Notes: generated by a model from the letters alone, not told the origin. Shown: positions 22,800 through 31,411, numbered from the stretch's first letter. The stretch is 57,645 bases of DNA from Chloroflexota bacterium (GCA_029262675.1 JAJCYW010000014.1:1-57645); one strand, 5' to 3'. Numbers and translations are program-made.

Positions 22800-24641
22800 C
22801 TACCTGACGACCGTGCGGCCGCGGAGCAGCCAGAAGAAGGCCAGAAGCCCGACCGCCACTGCCGCCAGCGCGGTAACCGCACCCGCCACACGGAGTTGCC
22901 CGCTACGGCGCGCATCGTCGATGGTTCCGGCGGCAGCGCTGGCGCGCTCGGACGCCGTGGCGAAGTCGGCGGCCGCGAACGCGGTCGCGGCCTCGCGTAG
23001 CGCACCGTCCGGGTCTTTGCCGAGGAGACCGATCTCCATCCATGCGTCACGCGGTTCGGCCACCCGCGCGCGCGCCTCCGCGTAGCCGTTCAGTACCGAC
23101 CGCATTACCACTAGCTCGCCCGCCACGTCGTCGAAGCGCCAATCGGCGATTGCCTGCTCGAATGAAGCAGGGATGCTGAGGCCGGCCGCGGCGGTTTCGA
23201 TCTGCAGTGCGGCGAGCGCGTCCGTGACGGCACGCCGCTGCTCCAGGATCGGCGCGTAGGACGGCGCGAAGACGTGCTCCAAGAAAAGGCCGTCCAGCCG
23301 CCGGCTGCTGGCATCCTCCAGCAGCGTTAGGTAGGTCTTGCTGTCAACGCTGCTCCGCAGCGCCGCCGCAGCCGCGTTCGCGTTCTGGAGCGCAGTCGGT
23401 CCGATAAGCGCTTGCAGCGTCTCGAAGAACCGCGCGGAGAGGACGTATCCGGTCGCCTCCAGGGCCAGCTCCTCGCCGCTGGCGCCGAGCAGGTAGCGGC
23501 TGTTCTCCCACTCGTCGAGCTGCAATTCGATCGCGTCGTCCGGTTCGTCAAGCTGGGACGTAATCGAAAGGTCACCCAGCAGCGCGGCCACGGTCTCCGC
23601 CATGAACTCCGACAGGCCTTCCGCCAACCATCGTGTGATGTACTGCTCCGTCCAGAGATGGGCGAACTCGTGCAGCACGATGCCATCGTCGGCGACCGGC
23701 GACAGCCCTATTGAACAGGTGCTCGCCGCGCAGCCAAAGGTCCCGCCGTACCCCGCGATCTCGCCCTGGCCGCGCTGCGAGATTTCGATCACGTCCGGGC
23801 CGCTGTAATCGTGCCCGAACGCATCTTCCATCAGGGGCAGCGCACGCGCGGCCAGCGTTTGCACCCGTTCGGCCCAGCCTTCCTCGCCCGGCAGGTAGCT
23901 GACGATCAGCGAGACCGGCCCCTTCCCAAGCGCGACCGTCGACTCGATGCTCGTCAGGGCGTCCACGCGCGTCACTTCCACCCGCGCGGCGATCTGCACG
24001 AACTCGGAGCTGCCGCAGCGCAGCGTGCCGGGGGCCGTCGCCGGGCAGGCCAGCGGCTCGACGACCACATCCCACGCGGCGTCGTCCGGAGTCAGGATTT
24101 GCACCCGGGTCGCGTCGCCGCCGACAACGGCGGGCAGGAACACGTACGCGGGCGTTACCAGCAACGCATCGGAGCGCGCGGTCGCGAGCTCGTAGTTCAG
24201 CGTGAACGAGTACTGCTGTTCGAAGTGCAGCGGCCTGCTGAAACGCACGCCGGCCGATTCCACCGGACCCTCTTCCGGCGTCACTACCGTCACGCCGAGC
24301 GCAACGCCGTCCGCATCGATGGCCTGGATCGCGCCGGCGCCACGCAGCACCGGGACGCTGATCTCGTCGTAGGCCAGGCCGGTACCGAAGACGGGTTCGA
24401 CCGTGGCCGGGTCGTTGTTGTCGATCGTGACGCTCCAGGTCACGGCGACCGGGCCGAGGTCCGGGCGCACGTCGTAGGTCACGTTGCTCTCGATGCGGAG
24501 CAGATCGGCCGGCTCCTGGGCGTGCGCTGGCGCCGGGTCGAGAGCGGCCCCAGCCGAGACGGAAACGAGCACGACCAGAAGTCCGGTCAACTGCCCGAGT
24601 ACGAATCGCCGAAGCCGGCCATCGAACGGCAATGCCGGCAT
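22800..24641 (-). CDS. Membrane-anchored HExxH (peptidase MA-like) metalloprotease
   Basis: The product of 613 residues has an N-terminal signal segment (LGQLTGLLVVLVSVSAGAA, ending AHA) and a C-terminal helix (VAGAVTALAAVAVGLLAFFW) followed by basic residues, so the body lies outside, anchored at its end. A beta-rich N-terminal part leads to the zinc motif VLHEFAHLWTEQYITRWLAEG, in which the EG glutamate 13 residues after the second His is the likely third ligand, as in gluzincins. A helical C-terminal half with ALREAATAFAAADF follows. I use the ATG at 24641 with GGAGG seven bases upstream; another ATG lies nine codons earlier. The substrate is unknown. Confidence 0.8.
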   Translation of the reverse strand: MPALPFDGRLRRFVLGQLTGLLVVLVSVSAGAALDPAPAHAQEPADLLRIESNVTYDVRPDLGPVAVTWSVTIDNNDPATVEPVFGTGLAYDEISVPVLRGAGAIQAIDADGVALGVTVVTPEEGPVESAGVRFSRPLHFEQQYSFTLNYELATARSDALLVTPAYVFLPAVVGGDATRVQILTPDDAAWDVVVEPLACPATAPGTLRCGSSEFVQIAARVEVTRVDALTSIESTVALGKGPVSLIVSYLPGEEGWAERVQTLAARALPLMEDAFGHDYSGPDVIEISQRGQGEIAGYGGTFGCAASTCSIGLSPVADDGIVLHEFAHLWTEQYITRWLAEGLSEFMAETVAALLGDLSITSQLDEPDDAIELQLDEWENSRYLLGASGEELALEATGYVLSARFFETLQALIGPTALQNANAAAAALRSSVDSKTYLTLLEDASSRRLDGLFLEHVFAPSYAPILEQRRAVTDALAALQIETAAAGLSIPASFEQAIADWRFDDVAGELVVMRSVLNGYAEARARVAEPRDAWMEIGLLGKDPDGALREAATAFAAADFATASERASAAAGTIDDARRSGQLRVAGAVTALAAVAVGLLAFFWLLRGRTVVR

Positions 24642-24719
24642 GTGTCGCCTCCCTGCTCCCGCAGCCATCTTCTCATAGGATACCAGCCCGTTTCCGGCTT
24701 GGACGGCGGGCAGATACGG

Positions 24720-24745
24720 GCCGCATTCGGCACGCCGAATGCGGC
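24720..24745. repeat. 26-bp perfect inverted repeat upstream of purF
   Basis: GCCGCATTCGGC at 24720-24731 and its exact complement at 24734-24745 are separated by AC. It lies between the divergent peptidase start (24641) and the probable purF promoter. It could be an operator for either gene, or a palindromic repeat of the same kind as 16043-16082, which also has a 2-nt loop. Confidence 0.6.
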
Positions 24746-24766
24746 ATGCAGATCGCGTCCCGCAGA

Positions 24767-24796
24767 TTGCGGCCTCATCCGGCCACCTGTTAGACT
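24767..24796 (+). promoter_or_regulatory. Probable purF operon promoter
   Basis: TTGCGG at 24767-24772 and TAGACT at 24791-24796 are separated by 18 bases. Transcription would start near 24803, leaving a leader of about 93 bases before the purF GTG. I see no purine riboswitch core in that leader. Confidence 0.45.
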
Positions 24797-24895
24797 ACGA
24801 CTGCTGGGAATTGACCAGATTGAGCGAGGCCTCATCGTTAGTCAGACCGGCTGCCACCACATCGGATCGCACGGACCCGCGTCCTGGAGGAACGT

Positions 24896-26365
24896 GTGAC
24901 CCAGACCCTTCGCGAATCTTGTGGCGTCTTTGGGGTCGTCGCGCCCGGAGAAGAAGTCGCCAGGATTACGTTTTACGGTCTCTACGCGCTGCAGCATCGC
25001 GGGCAGGAGAGCGCGGGCATCGCGTCCGCCAACGAGAGGCGGCTCTACGTGCGTACGGGCATGGGCCTCGTCTCCCAGGTCTTCGACGAGGACGACCTTA
25101 GCTACCTCCCCGGCCAGATGGCGATCGGCCACACGCGCTACTCCACTACAGGCTTCAGCGACCCATCGAACGCGCAGCCGTGCCTGATCGAAGCACCGGT
25201 TGGCAAGCTGGCGCTGGGCCATAACGGCAACATCGTTAACGCGTCGGTGCTGCGCTCGGACCTTCAAGAGCAGGGCGTCGAGTTTTCTACCGGCACGGAC
25301 TCGGAAGTAATCGCCCAGACGCTGGCGCAGGCGCCCGGCGAGACGTGGCAGCAGCGCTGGGCCTACCTGATGCGCAGGCTGCAAGGCGCCTACTCGCTCG
25401 TCGCGCTCACGCCGAACGAGCTGATGGCGGCGCGCGATCCGATGGGCAACCGGCCGCTCTGCCTGGGCCGCCTCGGGACGGGCTGGGTCGTCGCCTCCGA
25501 GACCTGCGCGTTCGACCACCTGGGCGCCGAGTTCGTCCGCGAGATCGAACCGGGCGAGGTGGTACGCATCACCAAGCAAGGGGTGGAGAGCTTCCAGTCC
25601 GGCGTTCGCAAGGATGCCTTCTGCATTTTTGAATACATCTACTTTGCCCGCCCTGACAGCGTCATCGCTGGGAAGCTGGTCTACCCGGTGCGGATGGCGC
25701 TGGGCGCGCAAATCGCGCGCGAGTACCCGGCGGACGCTGATATCGTCATCGGTGTGCCGGACTCCGCGACCGCCGCAGCCGTCGGCTACTCTCAAGAATC
25801 CGGTATTCCCTTCGTGGAGGGTCTCGTCAAGAACCGTTACGTGGGGCGGACGTTTATCCAGCCCGATCAGCGGCTGCGCGAAGTAGGCGTCCACCTCAAG
25901 TTCAACCCGCTGCCCGAGCTGCTGGCCGGCAAGCGCGTTGTTGTCGTCGACGACACCATCGTCCGCGGCACGACGAACCCGCCCGTCGTCGCGATGCTGC
26001 GGAAGGCCGGCGCCAAAGAGGTCCACGTTCGTATCACGGCGCCGCCGATCATTTCGCCCTGCTTCTTCGGCATCGATATGGGCTCTCGCTGGGAGCTGAT
26101 CGCCGGGCAGATGACGGTTGACGAGATCCGGGAACACATCGACGCCGATTCTCTGGGATTCCTCAGCGTGGACGGGCTGATCGAGGCGATCGGCCTGCCC
26201 AAGGAGAAGTTCTGCCTGGCCTGCTTCACGGGCGAATACCCGATCCCGGTGCCGCTGCAGCTCGACAAGTTGGCGCTTGAGCCCGCCGGCGGCCGCGACC
26301 GCCACGAATTCAAGTGGATGGACGTCCTACAAACATCCACTCGGCCGACCACACGGCACACGTGA
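24896..26365 (+). CDS. purF: Amidophosphoribosyltransferase
   Basis: PurF makes phosphoribosylamine from PRPP and glutamine, the first committed step of purine synthesis. The 489-residue protein begins with a GTG and an 8-residue propeptide before the nucleophile Cys9 (ESCGVFGVV), as in the Bacillus-type enzyme. The glutaminase part has QHRGQESAGI, HTRYSTTG and GHNGNI, and the PRPP loop is VVVVDDTIVRGTT. Cysteines in DAFCIFEY, ISPCFFGIDM and KFCLACFTGEYP fit the four ligands of the [4Fe-4S] cluster of that class. GGAGGAAC precedes the start. It overlaps purM by 4 bases. Confidence 0.97.
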   Translation: MTQTLRESCGVFGVVAPGEEVARITFYGLYALQHRGQESAGIASANERRLYVRTGMGLVSQVFDEDDLSYLPGQMAIGHTRYSTTGFSDPSNAQPCLIEAPVGKLALGHNGNIVNASVLRSDLQEQGVEFSTGTDSEVIAQTLAQAPGETWQQRWAYLMRRLQGAYSLVALTPNELMAARDPMGNRPLCLGRLGTGWVVASETCAFDHLGAEFVREIEPGEVVRITKQGVESFQSGVRKDAFCIFEYIYFARPDSVIAGKLVYPVRMALGAQIAREYPADADIVIGVPDSATAAAVGYSQESGIPFVEGLVKNRYVGRTFIQPDQRLREVGVHLKFNPLPELLAGKRVVVVDDTIVRGTTNPPVVAMLRKAGAKEVHVRITAPPIISPCFFGIDMGSRWELIAGQMTVDEIREHIDADSLGFLSVDGLIEAIGLPKEKFCLACFTGEYPIPVPLQLDKLALEPAGGRDRHEFKWMDVLQTSTRPTTRHT

Positions 26366-27423
26366 GCGACGCCCGCAACGGCCAGACCGTTCACACCTAC
26401 GCCGCGGCTGGCGTCGACCACGACGCGCGTGCGCGCTTCATCGAACGCATCGCCCCGATCGCCAGGTCGACCCACCGTCCGGAAGTGCTCTCCGGCGTTG
26501 GTCCGTTCGGCGGCATGTTCCAGCTCGGCGGCTACCGGCAGCCGGTGCTCGTCTCCAGCACGGACAGCGTCGGCACCAAGGTCAAGATCGCGGCGCTGCT
26601 GGACCGCTTCGAGGGCATCGGCGTCGACCTCGTCAACCAGAGCGTCGACGATATCCTCACGTCCGGCGCGGAGCCGCTCTTCTTCCTGGACTACATGGCG
26701 TCGTCCACACTCACGGCCGATCAGAAGACGGCGATGGTGGAGGGCGTCGCCCGCGCCTGCCGCGACGCCGGTTGCGCGCTGATCGGCGGTGAGACTGCCG
26801 ATATGCCGGACGTCTACGCCGAGGGTGACCTCGACTTCGTCGGCTTCGTCGTCGGCGCCGTCGAGCGCGACGCTATCATCGACGGCTCGGCCATCCGCGC
26901 CGGCGACGCGCTGCTGGCGCTGCCTTCCTCTGGTCTCCACACGAACGGCTACTCGCTGGTGCGCCGCATCTTCGGCGTCGGCATCGGCGGCGACCCGGCT
27001 GCCGACCGCGCCGTCTTGGAGCGAACGCACAACGACCTCGGCCGCACGCTGGGCGAGGCGCTGCTGGAGCCGCATCGCTCGTACGTGCAGCAGGTGCGGG
27101 CCGTGCAACCGAAGCTGAAGGGCATCACGCATATCACCGGCGGCGGCCTGATCGACAACGTGCCGCGCATGCTGCCGGATGGCCTGGGCGCGCGCATCGA
27201 CCGCGCCGCGTGGACGGTGCCGCCGCTCTTCGACCTGATAGCGAGGGAAGGTAACGTGGAGGAGCGCGAAATGTTCCACACGTTCAACATGGGCCTCGGT
27301 CTGGTCGTAGCTGTCGCGCCGGAAGACGTTGACGCCGTCCGCGCGGAGCTACCGGAGGCCTTCGTCTGCGGCGAGGTGGTGGCTGATGCAGAGCAACAGG
27401 TGAGGTTGTGGGAAGAACGCTAA
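26362..27423 (+). CDS. purM: Phosphoribosylformylglycinamidine cyclo-ligase
   Basis: PurM closes the imidazole ring to give AIR, using ATP. The product of 353 residues has the typical start TYAAAGVDHDARARFIERI, then STDSVGTKVKIA, the PurM-like fold stretch DLVNQSVDDILTSGAEPLFFLDY, GGETADMPDVY, and LPSSGLHTNGYSLVR. HITGGGLIDNVPRMLP and FNMGLGLVV close the C-terminal half. The GTG at 26362 overlaps the purF stop (GTGA) and gives the usual length. After the stop come about 220 bases without a gene, marking the change to AT-richer DNA. Confidence 0.97.
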   Translation: MSDARNGQTVHTYAAAGVDHDARARFIERIAPIARSTHRPEVLSGVGPFGGMFQLGGYRQPVLVSSTDSVGTKVKIAALLDRFEGIGVDLVNQSVDDILTSGAEPLFFLDYMASSTLTADQKTAMVEGVARACRDAGCALIGGETADMPDVYAEGDLDFVGFVVGAVERDAIIDGSAIRAGDALLALPSSGLHTNGYSLVRRIFGVGIGGDPAADRAVLERTHNDLGRTLGEALLEPHRSYVQQVRAVQPKLKGITHITGGGLIDNVPRMLPDGLGARIDRAAWTVPPLFDLIAREGNVEEREMFHTFNMGLGLVVAVAPEDVDAVRAELPEAFVCGEVVADAEQQVRLWEER

Positions 27424-27646
27424 GTAAGCATCGCCTAGAATAGAGCTAAATGTGTTATATTGTTATGCGCTGGTGGGAAGAGCTTGACTCAGCCCCGAAA
27501 TGGTGATTTGATGGGTCATGAGCATAAAGGGATAAACTGAATAGGCTCTTTTGCATAATGATGAGCAGGTATCCATCTGATGCTCCGCACCCCCTCTAGC
27601 TGCATTCGGATTAGTCACAGAGGCGCCGCATGGTGAGGACACTGTC
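27424..27646 (+). other. AT-richer gap between purM and the split purH
   Basis: No gene is visible in these 223 bases. The base composition drops sharply compared with purM. TATATT at 27456-27461 and several short A/T runs could hold a promoter for the IMP cyclohydrolase gene, but I find no good -35 partner. GAGGAC lies a few bases before the GTG at 27647. Confidence 0.4.
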
Positions 27647-28417
27647 GTGACCGTAAAAACTGCACTGATAAGCGTTTCCGATAAGCGTGGGCTGGTTGAG
27701 TTTGGTCTGGGCCTGGCTCAACTACACATAGAGATTTACTCGACGGGTAACACCTACGTGGAGCTCCAACAGGTAGCCGGGGCAACAGGGCTTCACGAGG
27801 CCGGAGGTCAGGACAAGCTTCCCCAGATGGTCGCCTCTGGAGTCAAGCCTAAGCGGGGACCGAGCAAGAACGGAAAGAATAACCTCGGAGCAAAGAACGG
27901 TGCCAAAAAAACAAAGAATGCCGACGAAGACTACAGTAGGTTGCTGAAACGGGTCTCCGAATACACGAAGCAAGAAGAAGCATTCGATGGAAGGCTTAAG
28001 ACACTCGATCGTCTGTTGTTTGAAGGCATCTTGTCTCCCGACCGTGGGCAGACGCAGAGGAAAATAAGGAACGGTAATGGCACGCCTCTCTTGGACATGG
28101 TAGTTGTGAACTTCTATCCGTTCCAAGATGCAATCAAGAGGAGTCGCATAACGGACCGCGAGGCGATCGAAAAAGTGGACATTGGTGGACCCGCCATGGT
28201 TCGGTCAGCTGCCAAGAACTACAAGAGCGTGTTGGTAGTCGTGGATCCAGACGACTATGAGACAGTCTATCAGCGTCTACGCGACGGGAAGAATACGGAG
28301 GATTGGCGGCAGGAGATGGCCCTGAAGGCCTGGAGAATGGTCGCAGACTATGACGAGTCCATAGCGGAGTTCTTCGAGGGCCGATGGGCGAAGACGACAC
28401 TTTCCCAGAAGAAATAA
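27647..28417 (+). CDS. purH: Divergent stand-alone IMP cyclohydrolase (PurH N-terminal domain)
   Basis: The 256-residue protein equals only the first domain of PurH, which closes FAICAR to IMP. It starts TALISVSDKRGLVEFG and keeps STGNT, then a Lys/Gly/Asn-rich insertion of about 45 residues (66-102) absent from ordinary PurH. Next come VSEYTKQEEAFDGRLKTL, VVVNFYPFQDAI, EKVDIGGPAMVRSAAKN and VVVDPDDY. The residues tied to catalysis in PurH appear kept: Lys118, Tyr157, Asp178 and Lys190; but the HPxVHGG loop is changed to DRLLFEG. The DNA is much AT-richer than the second half at 28384. The frame overlaps that gene by 34 bases, so one purH gene has become two, or is joined by a frameshift. Confidence 0.85.
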   Translation: MTVKTALISVSDKRGLVEFGLGLAQLHIEIYSTGNTYVELQQVAGATGLHEAGGQDKLPQMVASGVKPKRGPSKNGKNNLGAKNGAKKTKNADEDYSRLLKRVSEYTKQEEAFDGRLKTLDRLLFEGILSPDRGQTQRKIRNGNGTPLLDMVVVNFYPFQDAIKRSRITDREAIEKVDIGGPAMVRSAAKNYKSVLVVVDPDDYETVYQRLRDGKNTEDWRQEMALKAWRMVADYDESIAEFFEGRWAKTTLSQKK

Positions 28418-29379
28418 CACTGACTCTGCGCAGGCTCTCCGAGCTGCGCTACGGCGAGAACCCGCACCAGCAGGCTGCATTCTACGGCCAAGTGACGCCG
28501 GGCGAGGCCCCGGCCGGTCTCGCCGCCGCGGAGCAGCTGCACGGCAAGCAACTCTCCTACGTCAACATCCTCGACGCCGACGCCGCCTACGCCGCGGCCT
28601 GCGATTTCGACGGCCCGGCCGTCGCCATTGTTAAGCACGCCAACCCCTGTGGCCTTGCCACCCACGCCGACGTGGTTGAGGCGTTCGGGCGGGCGCTGGC
28701 CGGCGACCCGGTCTCCGCGTTCGGCGGGATCGTCGCCGTCAACCGGCCGGTGACAGGGGACCTCGCGAAGGCTATCCGCGCTAGCAAGCACCCGACCAGC
28801 GGCCAGCGCCTGTTCCTGGAGATCATCATCGCGCCGGACTTCGACGACGACGCGCTGGCTCTGTTGCAGAAGAGCCGCGACTTGCGTATTCTGCGAACGC
28901 CCGTCCTCTCCTGCGCGGGCGGCCGCTTCGAGCTGCGACAGGTCGTCGGTGGTGTGTTGGTGCAGACGCCCGACCGCGTGGCGAACGACGATCTGGAGTT
29001 GAAAGTCGTCACGAAGCGCGCGCCGACGGACGAGGAGCTGGCCGATCTACGGTTCGCGGAGAAGGCGGTGAAGCACGTCCGGTCGAACGCGATCGTCCTC
29101 GCCAAGGACGGCGCCATCACGGGGATGGGCGCCGGCCAGCCGAACCGCGTCAACAGCGTCTTCCTGGCGCTGCGCGCCGCCGGCGAACGCGGTCCGGGCA
29201 GCGCGCTTGCGTCCGACGCGCTCTTCCCGTTCCCGGATAGCATCGAGCAGGCGGCGGAAGGCGGTGTCCGTGCAATCGTCCAGCCGGGCGGCTCGATCCG
29301 GGACGACGAAGTGATCGCCGCCTGCGACCGCCTCGGCGTCGCAATGGTAGTTACGGGGTTTCGCCACTTTAGGCATTAG
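28384..29379 (+). CDS. purH: AICAR transformylase (PurH C-terminal domain) as a separate gene
   Basis: The 331-residue protein is the transformylase half of PurH, which adds a formyl group from formyl-tetrahydrofolate to AICAR. It opens FPEEITLTLRRLSELRYGENPHQQAAFYG, exactly where this domain starts in fused enzymes. The catalytic Lys-His pair is in AIVKHANPCGLA, and KAVKHVRSNAIVLAKDGAITGMGAGQPNRV and the end GFRHFRH are conserved. The start at 28384 is -1 relative to the upstream gene. One extra G in GGG at 28378-28380 would fuse both into a standard-order PurH. The base composition is GC-rich, like the genome and unlike the N-terminal gene. Confidence 0.92.
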   Translation: MGEDDTFPEEITLTLRRLSELRYGENPHQQAAFYGQVTPGEAPAGLAAAEQLHGKQLSYVNILDADAAYAAACDFDGPAVAIVKHANPCGLATHADVVEAFGRALAGDPVSAFGGIVAVNRPVTGDLAKAIRASKHPTSGQRLFLEIIIAPDFDDDALALLQKSRDLRILRTPVLSCAGGRFELRQVVGGVLVQTPDRVANDDLELKVVTKRAPTDEELADLRFAEKAVKHVRSNAIVLAKDGAITGMGAGQPNRVNSVFLALRAAGERGPGSALASDALFPFPDSIEQAAEGGVRAIVQPGGSIRDDEVIAACDRLGVAMVVTGFRHFRH

Positions 29380-29438
29380 CCCCCTGTAACGATTATCCTC
29401 TGTAGAACGATTTTAGTATTGATGGAGAAAGTTATGCG

Positions 29439-30530
29439 ATGACGGTTGCCTCAGACGTGACGATAATGCAGCTCGACGAGATGGTGGCGGAGTTGCCCGC
29501 GGAAGACCGGGTTGCGTTCGAGCGTATCTTCCACGTCACCGCGTCGCGCGGCGACCTAGTACCGCCGGCGTCCATGCACGACTGGATCTCGGAACGGTTC
29601 GGCGAGCCGGAGTTGGTACGCCACCAGAAGATCGTCAAGGTCACTAACGTGGTTACGCTGGAGGGCGTTCTCTTCAACTGGCTGCGATCCTCGCGCCCCG
29701 TGTGGCGTCAGGAGCTCAACTTGGAGGAGGAGTTGGAACGCACCAACGGCGACCCGTTCGACACTCCGTTCGAGCTGACGCCGGAGGATACGTTCGGTCG
29801 CGTCGAGAGCGAGTGGTGCGTCACCGCCAGTAACATCGCGAAGTTTGATGGCTACCACGGCATCGTGATCTTCCGCGAGAAGAACCCCCTGCGCTTCACC
29901 AGAGAGCAACTGCACGACTACCTCAACACCGGCGAGAAGTGGGCGGCGCTCGCGCACCAGTCCGATCCGTCCGCCAAGTACTACCTCTTCCTCTGGAACT
30001 GCCTCTGGCGCGCCGGCGCCTCGTTGCTGCACGGCCATGCCCAGGTGCTGCTGGGCCGCGAGATGCACTACGCAGCGATAGAATCGCTGCGCCGCTCCGC
30101 GTTGCTGTACGAGGCGACACATCGCCAGAACTACTTCGAGGCCATGTTCACCGCGCACGAGCTGGTCGGCGCGGGGTTCCGGCGCGGCGGCGTGCGCGTC
30201 CTCGCCAACCTGGCGCCGGTCAAGGAGCACGAAGTGATCCTGATGGCCGACGAGATGAACGACGAGCTGAAGGACCGCTGTTACGAGACGCTCGCCTGTC
30301 TGCGCGACCGCCTGGGCGTCAACTCGTTCAACCTGGCGCTCTACCGCCCCCCGCTGGCACCGACGCATGAAAGCTGGGAAGGCTTCCCCGTAATGATCCG
30401 CATCGTCGATCGCGGCGACCCGGCCACACGCACAAACGACATCGGCGCGATGGAGCTGTACGCCGCCAGTGTCGTCTCCAGCGACCCGCTCAAGCTGGCC
30501 GGGACGCTGCAAGACGCCCTTCCCGTCTAG
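29439..30530 (+). CDS. HIT-superfamily nucleotidyltransferase/phosphorylase-like protein
   Basis: The 363-residue protein has the HxHxQ signature LLHGHAQVLLG near residues 197-207, found in galactose-1-phosphate uridylyltransferase and Ap4A phosphorylase relatives. In these enzymes the second histidine forms a nucleotidyl intermediate. FDGYHGIVIFREKNPL earlier is the paired strand typical of the family. The zinc-binding cysteines of GalT are not obvious, so a sugar-nucleotide enzyme or a diadenosine phosphorylase-like enzyme are both open. GGAGAAAG lies upstream of the ATG at 29439. It may be co-transcribed with the sugar transferase at 30600, 69 bases later. Confidence 0.75.
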   Translation: MTVASDVTIMQLDEMVAELPAEDRVAFERIFHVTASRGDLVPPASMHDWISERFGEPELVRHQKIVKVTNVVTLEGVLFNWLRSSRPVWRQELNLEEELERTNGDPFDTPFELTPEDTFGRVESEWCVTASNIAKFDGYHGIVIFREKNPLRFTREQLHDYLNTGEKWAALAHQSDPSAKYYLFLWNCLWRAGASLLHGHAQVLLGREMHYAAIESLRRSALLYEATHRQNYFEAMFTAHELVGAGFRRGGVRVLANLAPVKEHEVILMADEMNDELKDRCYETLACLRDRLGVNSFNLALYRPPLAPTHESWEGFPVMIRIVDRGDPATRTNDIGAMELYAASVVSSDPLKLAGTLQDALPV

Positions 30531-30599
30531 GCGGGCGCGCCGGCCGGATGACCCGGCCACCGTTCGCGCTGTCGTGAAGGCGCCCGTGGAGACAGATCC

Positions 30600-31322
30600 G
30601 TGACGCAGTTCGATATCGTCATCCCGGTCTACAACGAGGAGCACGTGCTGGCGGACAGCGTGGACAAGCTGCGCGCCTACCTCCAAGAGACGGGGTTTCC
30701 CTACACCTGGCAGATCGTCGTCGCCGACAACGCCTCGACGGACGGCACGCTGGCTGCGGCGCAGGCGCTGGCGGAGCGGTTCGACGACGTCGCGGCCGTC
30801 CACCTGCCGCAGAAGGGCCGCGGACGCGCGCTGCGAAAGGCCTGGTTGGAGAGCGAGGCCGACGCCGCCTGCTTCATGGACGTCGATCTCTCGACCGGCC
30901 TCGATGCGCTACTGCCGCTCGCGAAAGCCGTGCTGGAAGACGGGTACGACGTGGCGACCGGCTCGCGGATGACGCGCGGGTCGCAGATCACACGCTCGTT
31001 GAAGCGGGAGATCACTTCTCGGGGCCTGATCACGTTGATCAAGGTTCTGTTCCTGTCGAAGCTCTCCGACACGCAGTGCGGGTTCAAGTCGATCTCCCGG
31101 CAGGCCGCTCAGGAACTCGTGCCGCGCATCGAGAACGAGGAGTGGTTCTTCGATACCGAGTTGCTTCTGTTGGCGGAGAAGGGCGGCTATCGCGTGAAGG
31201 ACGTTCCGGTCACGTGGATCGAGGACACGGATACGCGGGTGAACGTGCCCATGACCGTGCTGGAAGACCTCAGCGGCCTGTTGCGGATGCGCTTCCGCCG
31301 CATCCCGCGCAAGCAGGACTGA
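30600..31322 (+). CDS. Family 2 glycosyltransferase, polyprenyl-phosphate sugar synthase-like
   Basis: The 240-residue enzyme has FDIVIPVYNEEHVLADS, the nucleotide loop VADNASTDGT, the metal motif FMDVDLSTGLDAL, and SDTQCGFKSISRQAAQEL. These match the ALG5/DPM1 group and its paralogue at 19610. It starts with GTG. Its last 17 codons and about 30 bases of 3' flank recur at 35459-35543 at roughly 89% identity, on the far side of the secreted-protein cluster. A role in loading a lipid carrier for glycosylation of surface proteins is plausible from the neighbours but not shown. Confidence 0.9.
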   Translation: MTQFDIVIPVYNEEHVLADSVDKLRAYLQETGFPYTWQIVVADNASTDGTLAAAQALAERFDDVAAVHLPQKGRGRALRKAWLESEADAACFMDVDLSTGLDALLPLAKAVLEDGYDVATGSRMTRGSQITRSLKREITSRGLITLIKVLFLSKLSDTQCGFKSISRQAAQELVPRIENEEWFFDTELLLLAEKGGYRVKDVPVTWIEDTDTRVNVPMTVLEDLSGLLRMRFRRIPRKQD

Positions 31323-31353
31323 CTCTCTCACCCGACTCTTTCGTTCCTGTTCA
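31269..31353 (+). repeat. Direct repeat, left copy (3' end of glycosyltransferase gene plus flank)
   Basis: These 85 bases cover the last 17 codons and stop of the glycosyltransferase gene and 31 bases beyond. They align without gaps to 35459-35543 with nine differences by my count. The two copies flank the secreted-protein cluster of about 4.1 kb, as expected for insertion with duplication of a gene end or for deletion after a larger duplication. Confidence 0.8.
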
Positions 31354-31361
31354 GCCCCATC

Positions 31362-31411
31362 TGTACTCGTCCAGAAACGTTTGTGACTCGTAGAACGGTG
31401 TCGCTATGCGT
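31362..31411 (+). repeat. Dispersed intergenic repeat, copy B
   Basis: This copy matches 20440-20489, including the shared TGTACTCGT start and the exact 15-base end GGTGTCGCTATGCGT. It lies 8 bases beyond the left 85-bp direct repeat, just inside the secreted-protein cluster. Confidence 0.65.

Noticed and set aside
24797..24895. Purine riboswitch in the purF leader
   Set aside because: I could not find the conserved three-way junction bases. The leader holds only a small GGAC/GTCC hairpin.
24842..27279. Long minus-strand frames opposite purF and purM
   Set aside because: Both plus-strand genes show complete motif sets. The opposite frames contain His/Arg/Asp-rich sequence without domains.
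28370..28420. Programmed -1 frameshift joining the two purH genes
   Set aside because: The GGG run is too short for a typical slippery heptamer, and no strong downstream structure is evident. The second gene has its own ATG, so separate genes or a simple indel are more economical.
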